Shown: piece by piece, positions 1-10,762 of the stretch
Layout: every line of letters begins with the position of its first letter
How positions within the stretch are numbered: position 1 is the first letter of the stretch
Assembly: GCA_900175165.2 (NCBI GenBank)
Contig: FWWN02000621.1
Coordinates: 5,912 to 57,008, forward strand
DNA length: 51,097 nt
Source of the DNA: Rhizomucor pusillus
Taxonomy: Eukaryota; Mucoromycota; Mucoromycetes; Mucorales; Lichtheimiaceae
Direction: 5' to 3'
Program-made: the position numbers and the translations under genes
Notes under the pieces: model-generated
The model's input: only the letters and a program-made list of their open reading frames with translations
Database searches by the model: none
Told to the model about the DNA's origin: nothing

Positions 1-36
1 CAACGCGTCATTTTCTTTTTCATGCATCTTTTACAG

Positions 37-533
37 CCGTGATACATTACATCGACATCGTTTACTCTGTTACAGTGACAATGTTTCCAAACGAGGTTAT
101 CTAACATATCAAGAAAGTGCAGTTGATGACAAATGGGTGAAGCGTTGGTTCGTCATTCGGAGGTATAACATCACACGAAGCATTTTACCATGTTGGCATT
201 TGATTCATGTACTTTTGTAGGCCATATATTTATATTTATAGCAATCATTCTGAGACTGATGAGCAAGGTGTCATCAACGTTTCTTCTGTACGCATAGACT
301 ACAATCGAGCTCTTGAACAAATGATACAGGTAACTATAAAATGACTAGCTTGTGTACGATATCCAAAAGCAAACTCACCGTACGAAATGGATCAGCGCAC
401 CAATGTCTTTGCGCTCTATACCAGCAACAATGCATATACTCTACAAGCAAGCTCCAGAGCAGAAATGATAGATTGGATTTCAAAGATTGACCAGATATTC
501 CCTATCGACAAGCTGAAGAACGATTCTCTATAG
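37..533 (+). CDS. Kinesin-3 (Unc104/KIF1A-type) motor, C-terminal PH domain, partial
   Basis: This is the 3' end of a gene that continues off the left edge. Three exons are visible (about 37-162, 221-329, 396-533); the first could instead start at 77, after another CAG acceptor. The product reads as a lipid-binding pleckstrin-homology domain, with a strand around WVKRWFVIRRPYIYIY, then ALYTSNNAYTLQASS, and an amphipathic helix (MIDWISKIDQ) just before the stop. This arrangement matches the C-terminal PH domain of kinesin-3 motors, which binds phosphoinositides on vesicle cargo and carries early endosomes along microtubules in hyphae. The acceptor at 396 was chosen because it is the only one that keeps phase; an AG at about 369 does not. 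Motor and FHA domains would lie outside the window, so the kinesin assignment rests on the PH domain alone. Confidence 0.75.
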
Positions 534-1122
534 TTCTACTATCCTTGGATACGCTATTCATTCCCTTCCATTCCCTTTCATTTCCCAAACAACTTCCGAT
601 TACTTCCATATGCTGCCACGCTCGTTACATACCCCATCCTCAATTCGTAAATATGCGTTGTATTATTTTGGCTGCTTACATATATGTGTTTGTCCTGTTT
701 GTTATTTCATTTCATCGATATTTTGGTGCGAGAAAGAACCCCAACAGCATTAGTTGTATTCTACGATATCCCACTCGTTAACCAATGCAAATAAATAACT
801 GTCAGCTTAAAATAATCTGGTAATAATAAAAGATGAATTCATAATGCCAAGAAGTTGTCACAGGTCGCTTTTGTACCATGGCAAACAAAGACATTATAAC
901 GGTCGAAATTTATCCATCCTTGTGCGTGCTATAAATCTATGTACAAAGACAATAATGGCAAATAGATAAAGAACTAGCAAAGGACTCTCGCATGCCTTCA
1001 TTCTCGCCATGGCATGTGATAGTGCAGATATAAAGGAGCAAAGATAATAGTATTAAATAATGATGCATAAGAATCCTAATAATCTAATAGTGTAATACGC
1101 ATCCGCAAGACTATAATTTATT
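534..1122. other. Convergent 3' intergenic stretch
   Basis: This lies between the kinesin-3 stop and the stop of the minus-strand gene. It is AT-rich with AATAAA-like stretches near 790-830, as expected for facing 3' untranslated regions. The 78-codon open frame at 545-781 has no recognisable features and is taken as chance. Confidence 0.5.
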
Positions 1123-3362
1123 TCAATGCAAAGCTGAGTGGTAGTTTGGTGGCGGGAAAGGCGGGGACATTGGCGGTGTTGCTGGATCGTACATGGCTCT
1201 GGTGCCCATGTATACAGAAGAATGCTGTGGTTGGAAATGTTGATGTTGATGATGAAATTGATGCATGACGGGAGGTGACGTGGGAGGAGATAACGGATAA
1301 GTAGCCACCGCGGATGGTTGATGTGAGCGTCTAATAGCATTAAAGCTGCTGTTGTGATGCTGATGTTGATTATAGAATTGTTGCAAGTAAAGTTGCTTGA
1401 GTTGTTGCTCACGTTGATATGCTTGCATACGATCCCATTCTTGATGTAGTTCGGGCTGTTGGTGGTAAGGATAATAGTACTGACGTTGCTGTTGCCAATA
1501 TTGTATATCAGGATTGCTCTTTGAGTGCTTAATTTTTTGACGAGCCGTGGAAGTTGACACACTTCTTTGAGGACGGATGGCGGGTGATGAAAGAGAGCCG
1601 TTGTCGTTGTTGTTATTATTGCTGGCAGTATTGCCGCTGTTATCACGACGTATACTAGTAGCTTTTTTCTTCTTCTTTTTCAAGTTTGGTAACGAGCGCG
1701 AATGTCGCATGCTGCGACGTTTCTCGCTGTTTATATCGGTAGCTTTGGGTATATGTAAGTCACCAGAATCTTTCTTTTCGACGGCAGTGCTGGCCGTAGT
1801 AGCAGTTGAATTTGGACCGGTGGCAGCACCAGAGACGCCAATTGTGATATTACTCTCGCTGCTAACACTCGCATTATCCTCTTGATCGGCATCATCATCT
1901 GCATCTGTGGTGATTGGTGAGGTCGACTCAGGATCTTTAGGTACAGAGGTAAGGCGTTCCTTTGCAATCCTTATATTTGATATATCACTGCTAGAATGAT
2001 GGGCAGATGAGACAGACGATGTGGATGAACTTGAGCGAGGTGCTGGAGTGCTCGCAGCAGAGCCAGCAGAGGACAATGCAGGCGACGTGGGCACTGACTG
2101 CTTAGATCGCGTCTTTGTCTCGGCGGATACGGTAGGTATAGGCATCGGAGGCTGTGTAGGCTGCATAGGCATATGTGGAGGAACAGGAGGAACGGTCGGT
2201 GCTGTGGCAAAAGCAGCCTGCATCATCATCATGTCATGTGGAGGAGCTGGAGGGTGTGTTACGGGCATCATATAAGGAGTACCATCCGCCGAGAGGGGCG
2301 GCATAGCAACGGCACCATAACCAGGCACCATTTGTTGCTGTTGTTGCTGTCGAATCGCTGCAATTTTGTACTGCTGTCTGTGTCTGTCCTTCATACGCTC
2401 TATCATATTCTGATTTAACTCGGCAAGCTCGGCCTCTGGATTGCTATTGACTCGCCAGCTATCGACTTTTCGCTTGACCATCAGTTTATGGTCAGGACCT
2501 CGACGTTCCATAATGGGCGCCATACCCTTGCCGATTGCTGGGATGTCCGGTTCATCGTCACTGCTTTCCTGGGACTTGTCTTCTTCTGAATCAGATACAT
2601 CGGAATCTAGCACTTTTTGTGTCGTAACGGGTTCGGCGGAGGGTGATTTTGTTGAGGTATTTGACTGTAATGAGCTCCCTATGGCATTGGTAGTTGCAGA
2701 CGAGGGTGCGGTGGAGCTGTTAAGAGGTTGAAGAAGAGATGCAAACATCGACCTGGATTCATACGCCGGCTGCTCCTGCAGCTCCTGCTTATCGTGAGTG
2801 GAGACTTTCAGGCTGGCAAGGTAACTACTGTAGATACTATCGGGACCAAACAGCGGATCATCGGATGCTGGCTTCGCTGCTGCAACGGTTGTTGCCGGCA
2901 TATTACTTGTTTTGGTCATGCTCGTGGTTGCCATGCTACCATGATTGTCCAAATGTTGTGACAGCGCCAATGTCAGTGACAGGTCGGTTTGCAAGTCGTC
3001 TATGGAAAGAGTCAGTACGATAAACTGTTTTCTTTTTTTTACTTATATCTACAATACATACCCCTTTTGTTGACTTTTGCTGTATCAAGCTCTGAGAAAA
3101 TGTCATCGAAGAGACCCGACCCAGCGGCTTGTTGTGCAGATGCACTGCTGATGTTGACGGTGCTGTTCGTAGGCTTTACGGATAAATGAGGAGCAGAATT
3201 GGCTATCGCTGCTGAAGGAGCTGCGCTGGGCGACTCGAAATCCAGCTTCAGTGTCAAGGGCTCTAGCTTAGGTACAGAAAAAGCTACTGCTGGTTCCTGC
3301 TGCTGGTTGGATTCCTTATTGCGCGAGCGCGACTTCTTTGTCAGGCTTTTGAAAAGACCCAT
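1123..3362 (-). CDS. Low-complexity Gln/Pro/Ser-rich protein, 725 aa, function unknown
   Basis: Two exons (3362-3062 and 2999-1123) flank a 62-nt GT-AG intron, and the join is in phase. The start MGLFKSLTKK was chosen over an upstream in-frame codon because it is an ATG opening a basic N-terminus just before clearly coding sequence. I do not recognise a folded domain. The protein has a basic head, a short SGLFDDIFSEL motif near residue 90, long Ser/Thr/Pro-rich tracts, a Q run near residue 320, an N run, a basic KKKKKK patch and a Tyr/Gln/His-rich C-terminus ending in proline clusters (PPMSPP, PFPPP). It is almost certainly mostly disordered. Scaffold, RNA-associated or cortical roles are all possible and none is shown by the sequence. 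Confidence 0.75.
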
Positions 3363-4057
3363 GGCTGGCGGCAGCGAGGTAGTATCGTGATTATGTTGAT
3401 AAGGAAAGGGAAGAAAAGAAAGAATTTGAAATGCTAATCGGGCGATTGAAGCAGCCCTTGTGCTGTGCGTATGTGTGTAGCACAAGATACTTTTGCGCGA
3501 CCATCGAGAACCCGGACCAATTGTCGGATATTTGTTCGATTTGTTCTGTCACACCATGCTACAACAGAGCATCAAACGAAGTGTGTAAATTACATGCGAA
3601 AACACGGCGTGGCGCTAATATTTGCTGGATCTATTTTAGTGCAGTGTGTGCAATGATCATCAGGGGGATTGACACTACTGGCATGTTTGCTAACCTCAAC
3701 AGATGAAAGCCTTCTCATATACAGTACAATATTGTTTCTGCAGCACGTTTTCGTCGACACATGAAAAAACTTCCGCACGCACCCCAAAAAAATTGACAAC
3801 GGGCCAGAACCATCAGATGGCAATAGATCCATTGGTGTCTTAGCAAATATCTTGCTACCAAGTACTAATGAACAAGATGCGCACTCAAGTCATACAAGTA
3901 TATATTCGTGAAGAGTTCCAAAGACTTCAGACAATCGGTTTTGATCGGAGAGAAATACCAATCAGCTTCCTCTGATATTCCTTCAGTTTTGCAGGTGAGT
4001 ATAGAACATTTACAGGAAATCGGGGATATATGAACACGAGTGAAAATGACTGAGCAT
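3363..4057. other. Intergenic stretch, no gene seen
   Basis: This should contain the promoter of the minus-strand low-complexity gene and the 3' region of PRO2, which ends at 4058. Short open frames on both strands lack start context, domains and plausible splice partners. Confidence 0.45.
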
Positions 4058-5694
4058 TTAGACCTTGTAGTTTTCAGGCTTGATAGTTTCATGCAAATAT
4101 TGCTTCTTGCCACTTCCATAGTCTCCAGCGACGTTACCGTTGCCACGGATTTTATACTTGTAGATAACAAGACCATCCAATCCGACAGGGCCGCGGGCAT
4201 GAGTCTTGTTCGTTGACACCTGTAGATGCGTAGTGATCAGCATACCTTTAACAGCTGCAAAATTGAAACCTACTTACGCCCACTTCAGCACCAAAACCAT
4301 ATCGGAAGCCGTCAGCGAAGCGAGTGCTTGCATTCCAGTAGCAGCCAGCGTCATCCACTCTGGTTATAAAGAAGTCAGCAGTCGCTTCATTCTCGGTAAC
4401 GATAGCATCGGTATGTTTAGAACCGTGCTCGTTGATATGCTCGATTGCCTCGTTAACATCCTTGACAGACTTTACAGCCATAATATGGTCCAAGAATTCG
4501 GTATCAAAATCTTCGGGAGCAGCAGGAACGATTTTCTCGTGCAAGTGTTTTGGTATGACTGAGGAAGACAAGAGCGTAGATCGTGGGGCATCCAGGCACT
4601 TGAGAGTTACACCTGCTTCAAGCAATGCATGGGCCACTGTCGGGAAAGCATCACTCTGAAGCAAATCCTCGTGAACGAGCAATGTTTCTGCAGCGTTGCA
4701 AGCTGCAGGATAGTTTGTCTAATTACATAAACTCTGAGCAAACACTCTACTCTCTTCTGCAAGCGGCTTAGTGGGTTCTATACGATACCTTTGCATCCAC
4801 GGCAATTCTGGTTGCTTTGCTGATGTCGGCATCCTTATCGATGTAGACTGCACAGATACCGTCAGCATGTCCAAGAACCGGGATTCTAAATTATACAATT
4901 TAGTAAGATCCATGAACATGTACAATGTGAAATGTATCTGCCTTACCGTGTGTTGTTTTGAATGTAGCGCACAAGACTGTTGCTTCCACGGGGAACAACA
5001 AGATCGATGTATCGATCAAGATCGAGCAAGGCATTGATATCTTCTCTTGTCTCGACGATTTGCACAGCTTCCTTTGGAATACCATTGGAACTGGGCAAGC
5101 TTGCCAATGCATCCTGGATCACCTTTGCCAGAACAGCGTTCGTTTGTGTAGCCTCCTTTCCACCCTTTAGGATGACTGCATTGCCAGATTTTAGGGCCAG
5201 GCACGAAATGTTGACGACAACCTCTGGTCGTGCTTCGAAAATGGTCAGGAGCACGCCAACAGGAACAGTAACTCGGTACATTTCTAAATCATGATCGAGC
5301 TTCGTTGCCAGCGTCACCTTTTTCGTAGGATCAGGCAACTTTGCAATATCGCTGACGCCAGAAAGGATGGTATCAAACTTGTCACCGTTGCAAACATCCA
5401 AACGCTTAAACAACGATGCAGAAAGTTTACCAGCTTGCACTTGTTCCTCAGCAGCCTACATATACCCAAATTTTTAGCATTTATTCGCAGTCCTGTAAGC
5501 AAGAAACGCATGAAAAGCTATTTGGTTACCTTTTTATCCAGCCTATTTGCCTCGAAGATCTCGTCTTTGCGCTCTGCCAACATCTTCTGGATACGCAAAA
5601 GTGCCTCGTTCTTTTGTTCATTGGTAACTGACTGCATGCTCACAGAGGCCAGGCGTGCAGCACGAGCAAGATCTACTGCAGAGTTCGAGGTCAT
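4058..5694 (-). CDS. PRO2: Gamma-glutamyl phosphate reductase (proline biosynthesis)
   Basis: The enzyme reduces gamma-glutamyl phosphate to glutamate-5-semialdehyde with NADPH, the second step of proline synthesis from glutamate in the cytosol. Five exons (5694-5530, 5455-4947, 4885-4789, 4718-4278, 4219-4058) join in phase to 457 residues, the usual length for the fungal monofunctional enzyme. Visible family features are the N-terminal helix ([13 protein letters not shown]), the cofactor region [15 protein letters not shown], the [12 protein letters not shown] loop, [11 protein letters not shown], and the catalytic-type cysteine near residue 264 in [13 protein letters not shown]. The C-terminal signature [15 protein letters not shown] is also present. 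Eukaryotic plants and animals fuse this activity to glutamate kinase; here it stands alone, as in other fungi. No defect is visible. Confidence 0.96.
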
Positions 5695-6741
5695 GGTATT
5701 AAAGTCAATTAAGCTTTGGAAGAAGCAGGAGCAGGTGCCGTTTGCCCTGATATTCAGATGGGCAGAGATCAGGACATCGGTGATGTAATTCATCTCCCAA
5801 ATTGGGAAATGCCTTAATCTCATTCGATCGGACCTGGGGCATCTTGATTCCAGATACCCATATACTATACAGTTCACAATCTTATGCCGTTCACCATACC
5901 ATTTGCTTGTTTTAATCCCTTCTACAGCCCAGCGCAAATTTATTTCGAGTAATAGTTGCTATCCAGAAATCAGTTATATGTTGAAAATGAGTGCTGTAAA
6001 TAATGATTAACAGAAAATGTCCTTCGGTCGTGTCCCGTGAGAACGCGGAAAAGCAAGAATCGTTGTTCAATGTCCGTTCAACAATAGTGGCTACGGCATG
6101 GTTAATGGTTACCACCACTTCCTTTACGTGGGATGGTGTGTAAGCAGATATTCCTCGAAACCTGCGCAGCTAGCATCTAGAGCAGCACAAAAATAACCTA
6201 ACAAACGATCGAACGAACGAGCTTCCACAATCATGCACATCCACAGCAGCACAGTACTGCACATAGTACTGAAACTAGAAGTGAACAGCCTAAATTGAAT
6301 ATACTGCATCAACAAAAGCCGCGTAGGACAGGTCAAGTCCCCAAGAGAAACACTTTATTGTTAACAAATATATCGACTAGTAAAATTCGCAGGTTTAGAG
6401 GAAACGTCAAGGCGACGAGAGCGCTCCACAGCGACGAAATAACCTTGATTGAACTTCCATCTGGCAATCATCTTTCCACTTGCGTCTATTTATCCCGAAA
6501 AGGACTATAAAGCTTTTAACTTGCAAATGCCTGTCAAATCAACAAAATGATATAAATGGAAACTGGCGCTTTATTCCAACATTGGAGTAATGCCATTTTT
6601 GATGAAGAGTCATGTATGCAAACCACCGAAAGAAAATAAAGAAAAGGTCAAGAAAAAATATATAGTAACAGGTTGTGAAATATACATGACATATGCGATG
6701 AGATATTCGAATGCAAATAGAGCGTATCTAAGCAAGGGTTA
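5695..6741. other. Intergenic stretch of about 1 kb
   Basis: This holds the PRO2 promoter side and the 3' side of the glycosyltransferase gene. Open frames of about 70 codons occur on both strands (5912-6118, 6124-6336, 6295-6510) but show no domain, no coding-like composition and no believable splice partners. Nothing else was recognised. Confidence 0.4.
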
Positions 6742-8135
6742 CTATGATTGGCCATGCATCTTCAGCACAACATCGTTAAAACCTTTGATCTTTGCACATT
6801 CGCGTTTGACATTATCAGCACGCGGGGTATCCCATAGGCCGGCAGCGATCATCGTGCGAGAATAACGTAAGCAAACCTCTTCTCTGTAATAGTCATATAG
6901 CTTCTTGTTGTATTTACGCTTCGACCGTGATGTCAGTATAAAAATCCGCACTGAAGTTTACACGCGCTTACCTCCTTTGCTCTGGTTTCTTCCGGATAAT
7001 GATGTGTTTGATGGATCAAAAAGTCACGAGGAAGAACCCAATAGTCGATACCAGCTAAATAGATCTCGTAGAGACAAGCAGCCTTGTTTGCACCGTATCC
7101 AATGAAACGCTCTTCGCACCACGGAGTACCTTCTTTCTTGAAGATAACATAGGGCTCGTACGAGTAGTTGTAGTCGACCACCTTGTATGGCTGCGTCGAT
7201 CCGTACCATTTTTGATAATCGGTAGAACCGTGACCTCGCTTCCACGATCGATGGAACATGTCAATTTTATCAGCCTCGACAATACTCATCAATTCCTCCT
7301 TGGACTTGGGAAATTTTGTCCAGTCCTCTCCATCCTTCTCTTGAATGAATTCGAAAGCTGGTACGACAATGGCTCCGCGTCCGCTGCGTAACACATCCAT
7401 GAGCTGGGGGTCCGCTTTCAAGGACTTTCGGAAATCAGTGCAAAGATAGAAATCGACGTCAAGCATCATGATATAATCCGTGCGAGCAAAGAACTTCGCA
7501 ACATTTCGCCACATATTAAATTGACGATCGAATTTATCCACTACCAAGTGCAAGTCAACAAATCGTCGCATATCTGGGTTCTCGTCGTACAAGAGATGCA
7601 AATCCGTCAAGATCTGCTGCTTCGTGTCATCGTCGTTAACATGGATTGCAACCGATACTGGCCCTTTGTAGTGCGATGCAAGACGGCTCAGAACCTTGAA
7701 TCGATTGTGCGTTACTAGCGTTGCAATGGTCACTTCTTCGTGATCAAATGTTTCCTCCGCCTTAAAATAATAGGGGATGACTTTGGACGGGCCCATGGCG
7801 TCAGCAAACACTTTTCCAAGTACTAGATCTTCAGAAAGCAATGTCTTGCTATCATCTTGAGAAGCTTCAGAAAATTTGTTCATTTCAAAGCTAAGACGCT
7901 AGTTCTTACCATTGCTCCACACGACTCGCTGATTGCCTTGGTAACGCTGCTGTAACTCGGCAACACCCATAGGCTGGACCTTTGTGTTGCTCCTGTTTGA
8001 TAAAAATTTACCGGAATGTCCAGATGTTGAACGCGTTAATCCCAAAAGATGAGCCGTTGCATAGAATAATGAAACTACAATGTAGAGTACACCAATGGTC
8101 TTTAAGACTTTTGTAAGCGTCCGTTTTTCAGCCAT
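6742..8135 (-). CDS. Golgi-type glycosyltransferase, family 49 (LARGE/B4GAT1-like)
   Basis: This is a type II membrane glycosyltransferase. A short cytosolic N-terminus (MAEKRTLTK) is followed by one hydrophobic anchor (about residues 11-32), a stem and a lumenal catalytic domain. The domain shows VTIATLVTHNRFKVL, the metal-binding DxD in MMLDVDFYL, and the late motifs YEPYVIFKK, RFIGYGANK and DFLIHQTHHYPE, as in the GT49 family that includes the catalytic domain of human B4GAT1. Exon 1 ends at 7910. The next acceptor is at 7864 or slightly downstream, all phase-compatible. A second intron near 6965-6917 joins AKE to RKYNKK in phase. The total is about 440 residues. Donor sugar and acceptor cannot be told from sequence; a role in protein or wall glycosylation is likely. 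Confidence 0.85.
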
Positions 8136-8832
8136 GACAGTGAAAGGAATGGAGTGCACGATGCTGGTACGGTTGGAATTGAGGCAAACGTTGAGAAGAG
8201 GGAGGACGGCGAGAAGACTGGCGAAGGAGTGCAAAAGTTTTGTTAGAGTGGGAGGAGTGCTGCCAACAACCACTGTTTCCAGGGGAAAATTGCTGCACTT
8301 CCTCGGATTTGGTGGGCCAGCCCTCCAATCGCTCGGATTCTTTCCGCTCTATTGCTGTCTTACTTTTTCTGTGACGATCCCCGATTTCTTCGCCGAGGGA
8401 CGAGATTTTCAACGAAGCAGAAAAAGGTAAAGGCGGATCAGGAAAATGGGATAAGCAATAAACATCATTATAGTACATGTAATTCAAGCATTAAGACACT
8501 AAACAGCGCGTCGTTCGAAAGCATCTGTCGATAATTTTGTCCATTATTAGAACGTCTCAAGTGAACGAAACGGAGGGGTTGAGGTGTATGCCTCTATCGC
8601 GGTGACCATCTCGGCTGATGATGCACCCGTGTGCAATCATTTAAAACATTTTATATCGAATCGCAAACGACCAAATGATTGTAAAAGGATATAAAGAAGT
8701 CTTTTAATGTACCCGATTAATTGCGCGGAAAACGAAGTTAGGAAGAGAGGAAAAATAAAGGAGGAAGAGATAGAGAAATGGAGAAACAGTAGGGAAGAAA
8801 CATTTATACAAGAGAAGGAGGATGCAAAGTCT
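8136..8832. other. Intergenic stretch, no gene seen
   Basis: This lies between the start of the glycosyltransferase and the stop of malate synthase, both on the minus strand. The first 150 bp upstream of the glycosyltransferase ATG is pyrimidine-rich on the minus strand, as in a 5' leader. The purine-rich open frame at 8707-8889 overlaps the malate synthase end and is taken as chance. Confidence 0.4.
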
Positions 8833-10687
8833 TTACAATCTGGGTCTGGAGTTGGTGACGACGATATCATCGTACAGCAAAGTGGTTAAGAACTCGTCGT
8901 ACTTGTCGCCGGTAATGTTGGTAGCAAATGCAGCTTTAGCAGCTTCATACTTGCTGGAAGCATACTTGGCACCCAGTTGCTTCTTGATCTTTTCGGTTTC
9001 CTCATCCAAGTACTGCAACATAAGTTGAGGAGTGACCTTTTTGCCTTCGGCAGTGGTGGCCTGGTGGCGGGCCCATTGCCAGAGCTGAGAGCGGGAAATT
9101 TCAGCAGTAGCAGCATCTTCCATCAAAAAGTTGATAGGGACACAGCCGGTGCCACGGAGCCAGGATTCCATGTATTGAAGACCGACTTGAATGTTACTGC
9201 GGATACCTTGCTCAGTGATAGCACCCTTGAAGTTGATATCCAAAAGATCAGTGTTCTTGACAACAACATCGTCACGTCGGACGTGGATCTGGTTAGGCTG
9301 GGGCATATGCTCGTTGAAGACTTCCAAAGCAATGTCAGCGAGAGCAGGGTGAGCAATCCAAGTGCCGTCATGGCCAGCAGTGACTTCACGGAGCTTGTCA
9401 GCGCGGACCTTCGCCATAGCAGCCTCGTTAGCTTTGGGATCATTCTTGATAGGAATCTGAGCAGCCATGCCACCCATGGCATGCACACCACGCTTATGGC
9501 AGGTCTGGATCAAAAGGCGGACATAGGCGTCCATGAAGGGAACAGTCATGGTAACTTGTGCACGGTCAGGAAGAACAAATTCAGGGTATTGACGGAAACG
9601 CTTGATGAAGCTGAAGATGTAGTCCCAGCGACCGCAGTTCAAACCAGAGGAGTGGTCACGGAGCTCGTAAATGATCTCGTCCATTTCAAAGGCGGCCATA
9701 ATGGTTTCAATCAAGACAGTACCACGGATAGTACCACGGGGGATGTTGAGCATATCCTGAGCAACATTGAAGATATCGTTCCAGAGTCTAATTAAGTCAT
9801 ATCCGTGAGCAACGTACATATTCATGCAACTCAAATCACTATCGCCTACCTGGCTTCCAAGTGAGATTCCATCTTGGGAAGGTAGAAGTACGGGCCGTAA
9901 CCACGCTTGATGAGCTCCTTGGCATTGTGGAAGAAGTAGACTGCAAAGTCAAAGATGGAAGCTGAGACAGGATCACCATCAACAAGGACGTGCTTTTCAA
10001 CCATGTGCCAGCCTCTGGGTCTGTTAAATTCGGGAAGTCAGACATTCGGACCTTTTCACGTGCAAAAACCTGACAGGTTGCATTTCGTATTACCTAACAA
10101 TGAGGACAGCTCGTCGGCCATCCTTACGGAGCTCATACTTCTTGCCATTGGCCTGAGTCAAGCTGATGGTGCCGCGAACAGCATCTCGCAAGTTAACCTG
10201 GCCGCTAATCATGTTCTCCCAAGTGGGAGCGCTAGAGTCTGCAGATCATAATACCGCGTGAGAATTTGGTTGCATGATACAAAAATGATGAGTCCATGCT
10301 TCTCTTACCTTCGAAGTCAGCCATGAAAGTATAAGCAGACGAGTTGAGGGCGTTGATGATCATTTTGCGGTCGACGGGACCAGTGATTTCGACACGGCGG
10401 TCTTGAAGACCAGGAGCAGGAGGTGCAGCCTTCCAGGTGGGATCATTGCGGATGTGAGCAGTTTCGGGCAAGAAATTCGGCAAGACACCGCGATCAAGTT
10501 CTTGCTGTCGATAGACACGGCGTTGCATTAATGTTTTGCGAGTGGGGTTGAAGATGCGCTGCAGAGTGGCAACAAACTGCAAGCATTCTGGGGTAAGGAT
10601 CTCAGCTTGGGAAGCATTGACAGCTCCGAGAACCGCAACACCAGGAACAGTAGACTTGAATGAAGTAGTTTGTGATTGAACAGACAT
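8833..10687 (-). CDS. MLS1: Malate synthase (glyoxylate cycle)
   Basis: The enzyme condenses glyoxylate with acetyl-CoA to malate and lets the fungus grow on acetate, ethanol or fatty acids. It usually sits in peroxisomes/glyoxysomes. Four exons (10687-10309, 10238-10094, 10020-9850, 9787-8833) join in phase to 549 residues, normal for the A-type enzyme. The family signature [16 protein letters not shown] is at about residues 275-290. Other conserved parts are [45 protein letters not shown] and [17 protein letters not shown]. The C-terminus is SRPRL, so the last three residues are PRL and not a standard SKL-type peroxisomal signal. A TATA box lies about 70 bp upstream of the ATG, consistent with strongly switched transcription. 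Confidence 0.97.
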
Positions 10688-10753
10688 GATGATAAAGAAG
10701 AAGGAAAAAGGGGAAGTTTTGCGAAACAGAAAGATGTGCGAGAAGAATTGCTG

Positions 10754-10762
10754 CTTTTATAG
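10754..10762 (-). promoter_or_regulatory. TATA box of malate synthase
   Basis: CTATAAAAG reads on the minus strand 67-75 bp upstream of the malate synthase ATG (10687), a usual spacing for a regulated fungal TATA promoter. Confidence 0.6.

Noticed and set aside
330..370. Kinesin intron ending at the AG at 369
   Set aside because: That acceptor breaks the reading phase. The AG at 395 restores it and continues the PH domain.
545..781. 78-codon plus-strand frame after kinesin-3
   Set aside because: No domain, lies in a convergent 3' region, composition not coding-like.
5912..6510. Three frames of about 70 codons near 6 kb
   Set aside because: No conserved motif, no splice partner, composition of intergenic DNA.
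8590..8640. Possible box C/D-like motif (CTGATGATG) as a small nucleolar RNA
   Set aside because: Only one box is convincing; no matching terminal stem or second box at a proper distance.
8977..9795. 272-codon plus-strand frame
   Set aside because: Exactly antisense to malate synthase, whose protein is clear; a shadow frame.
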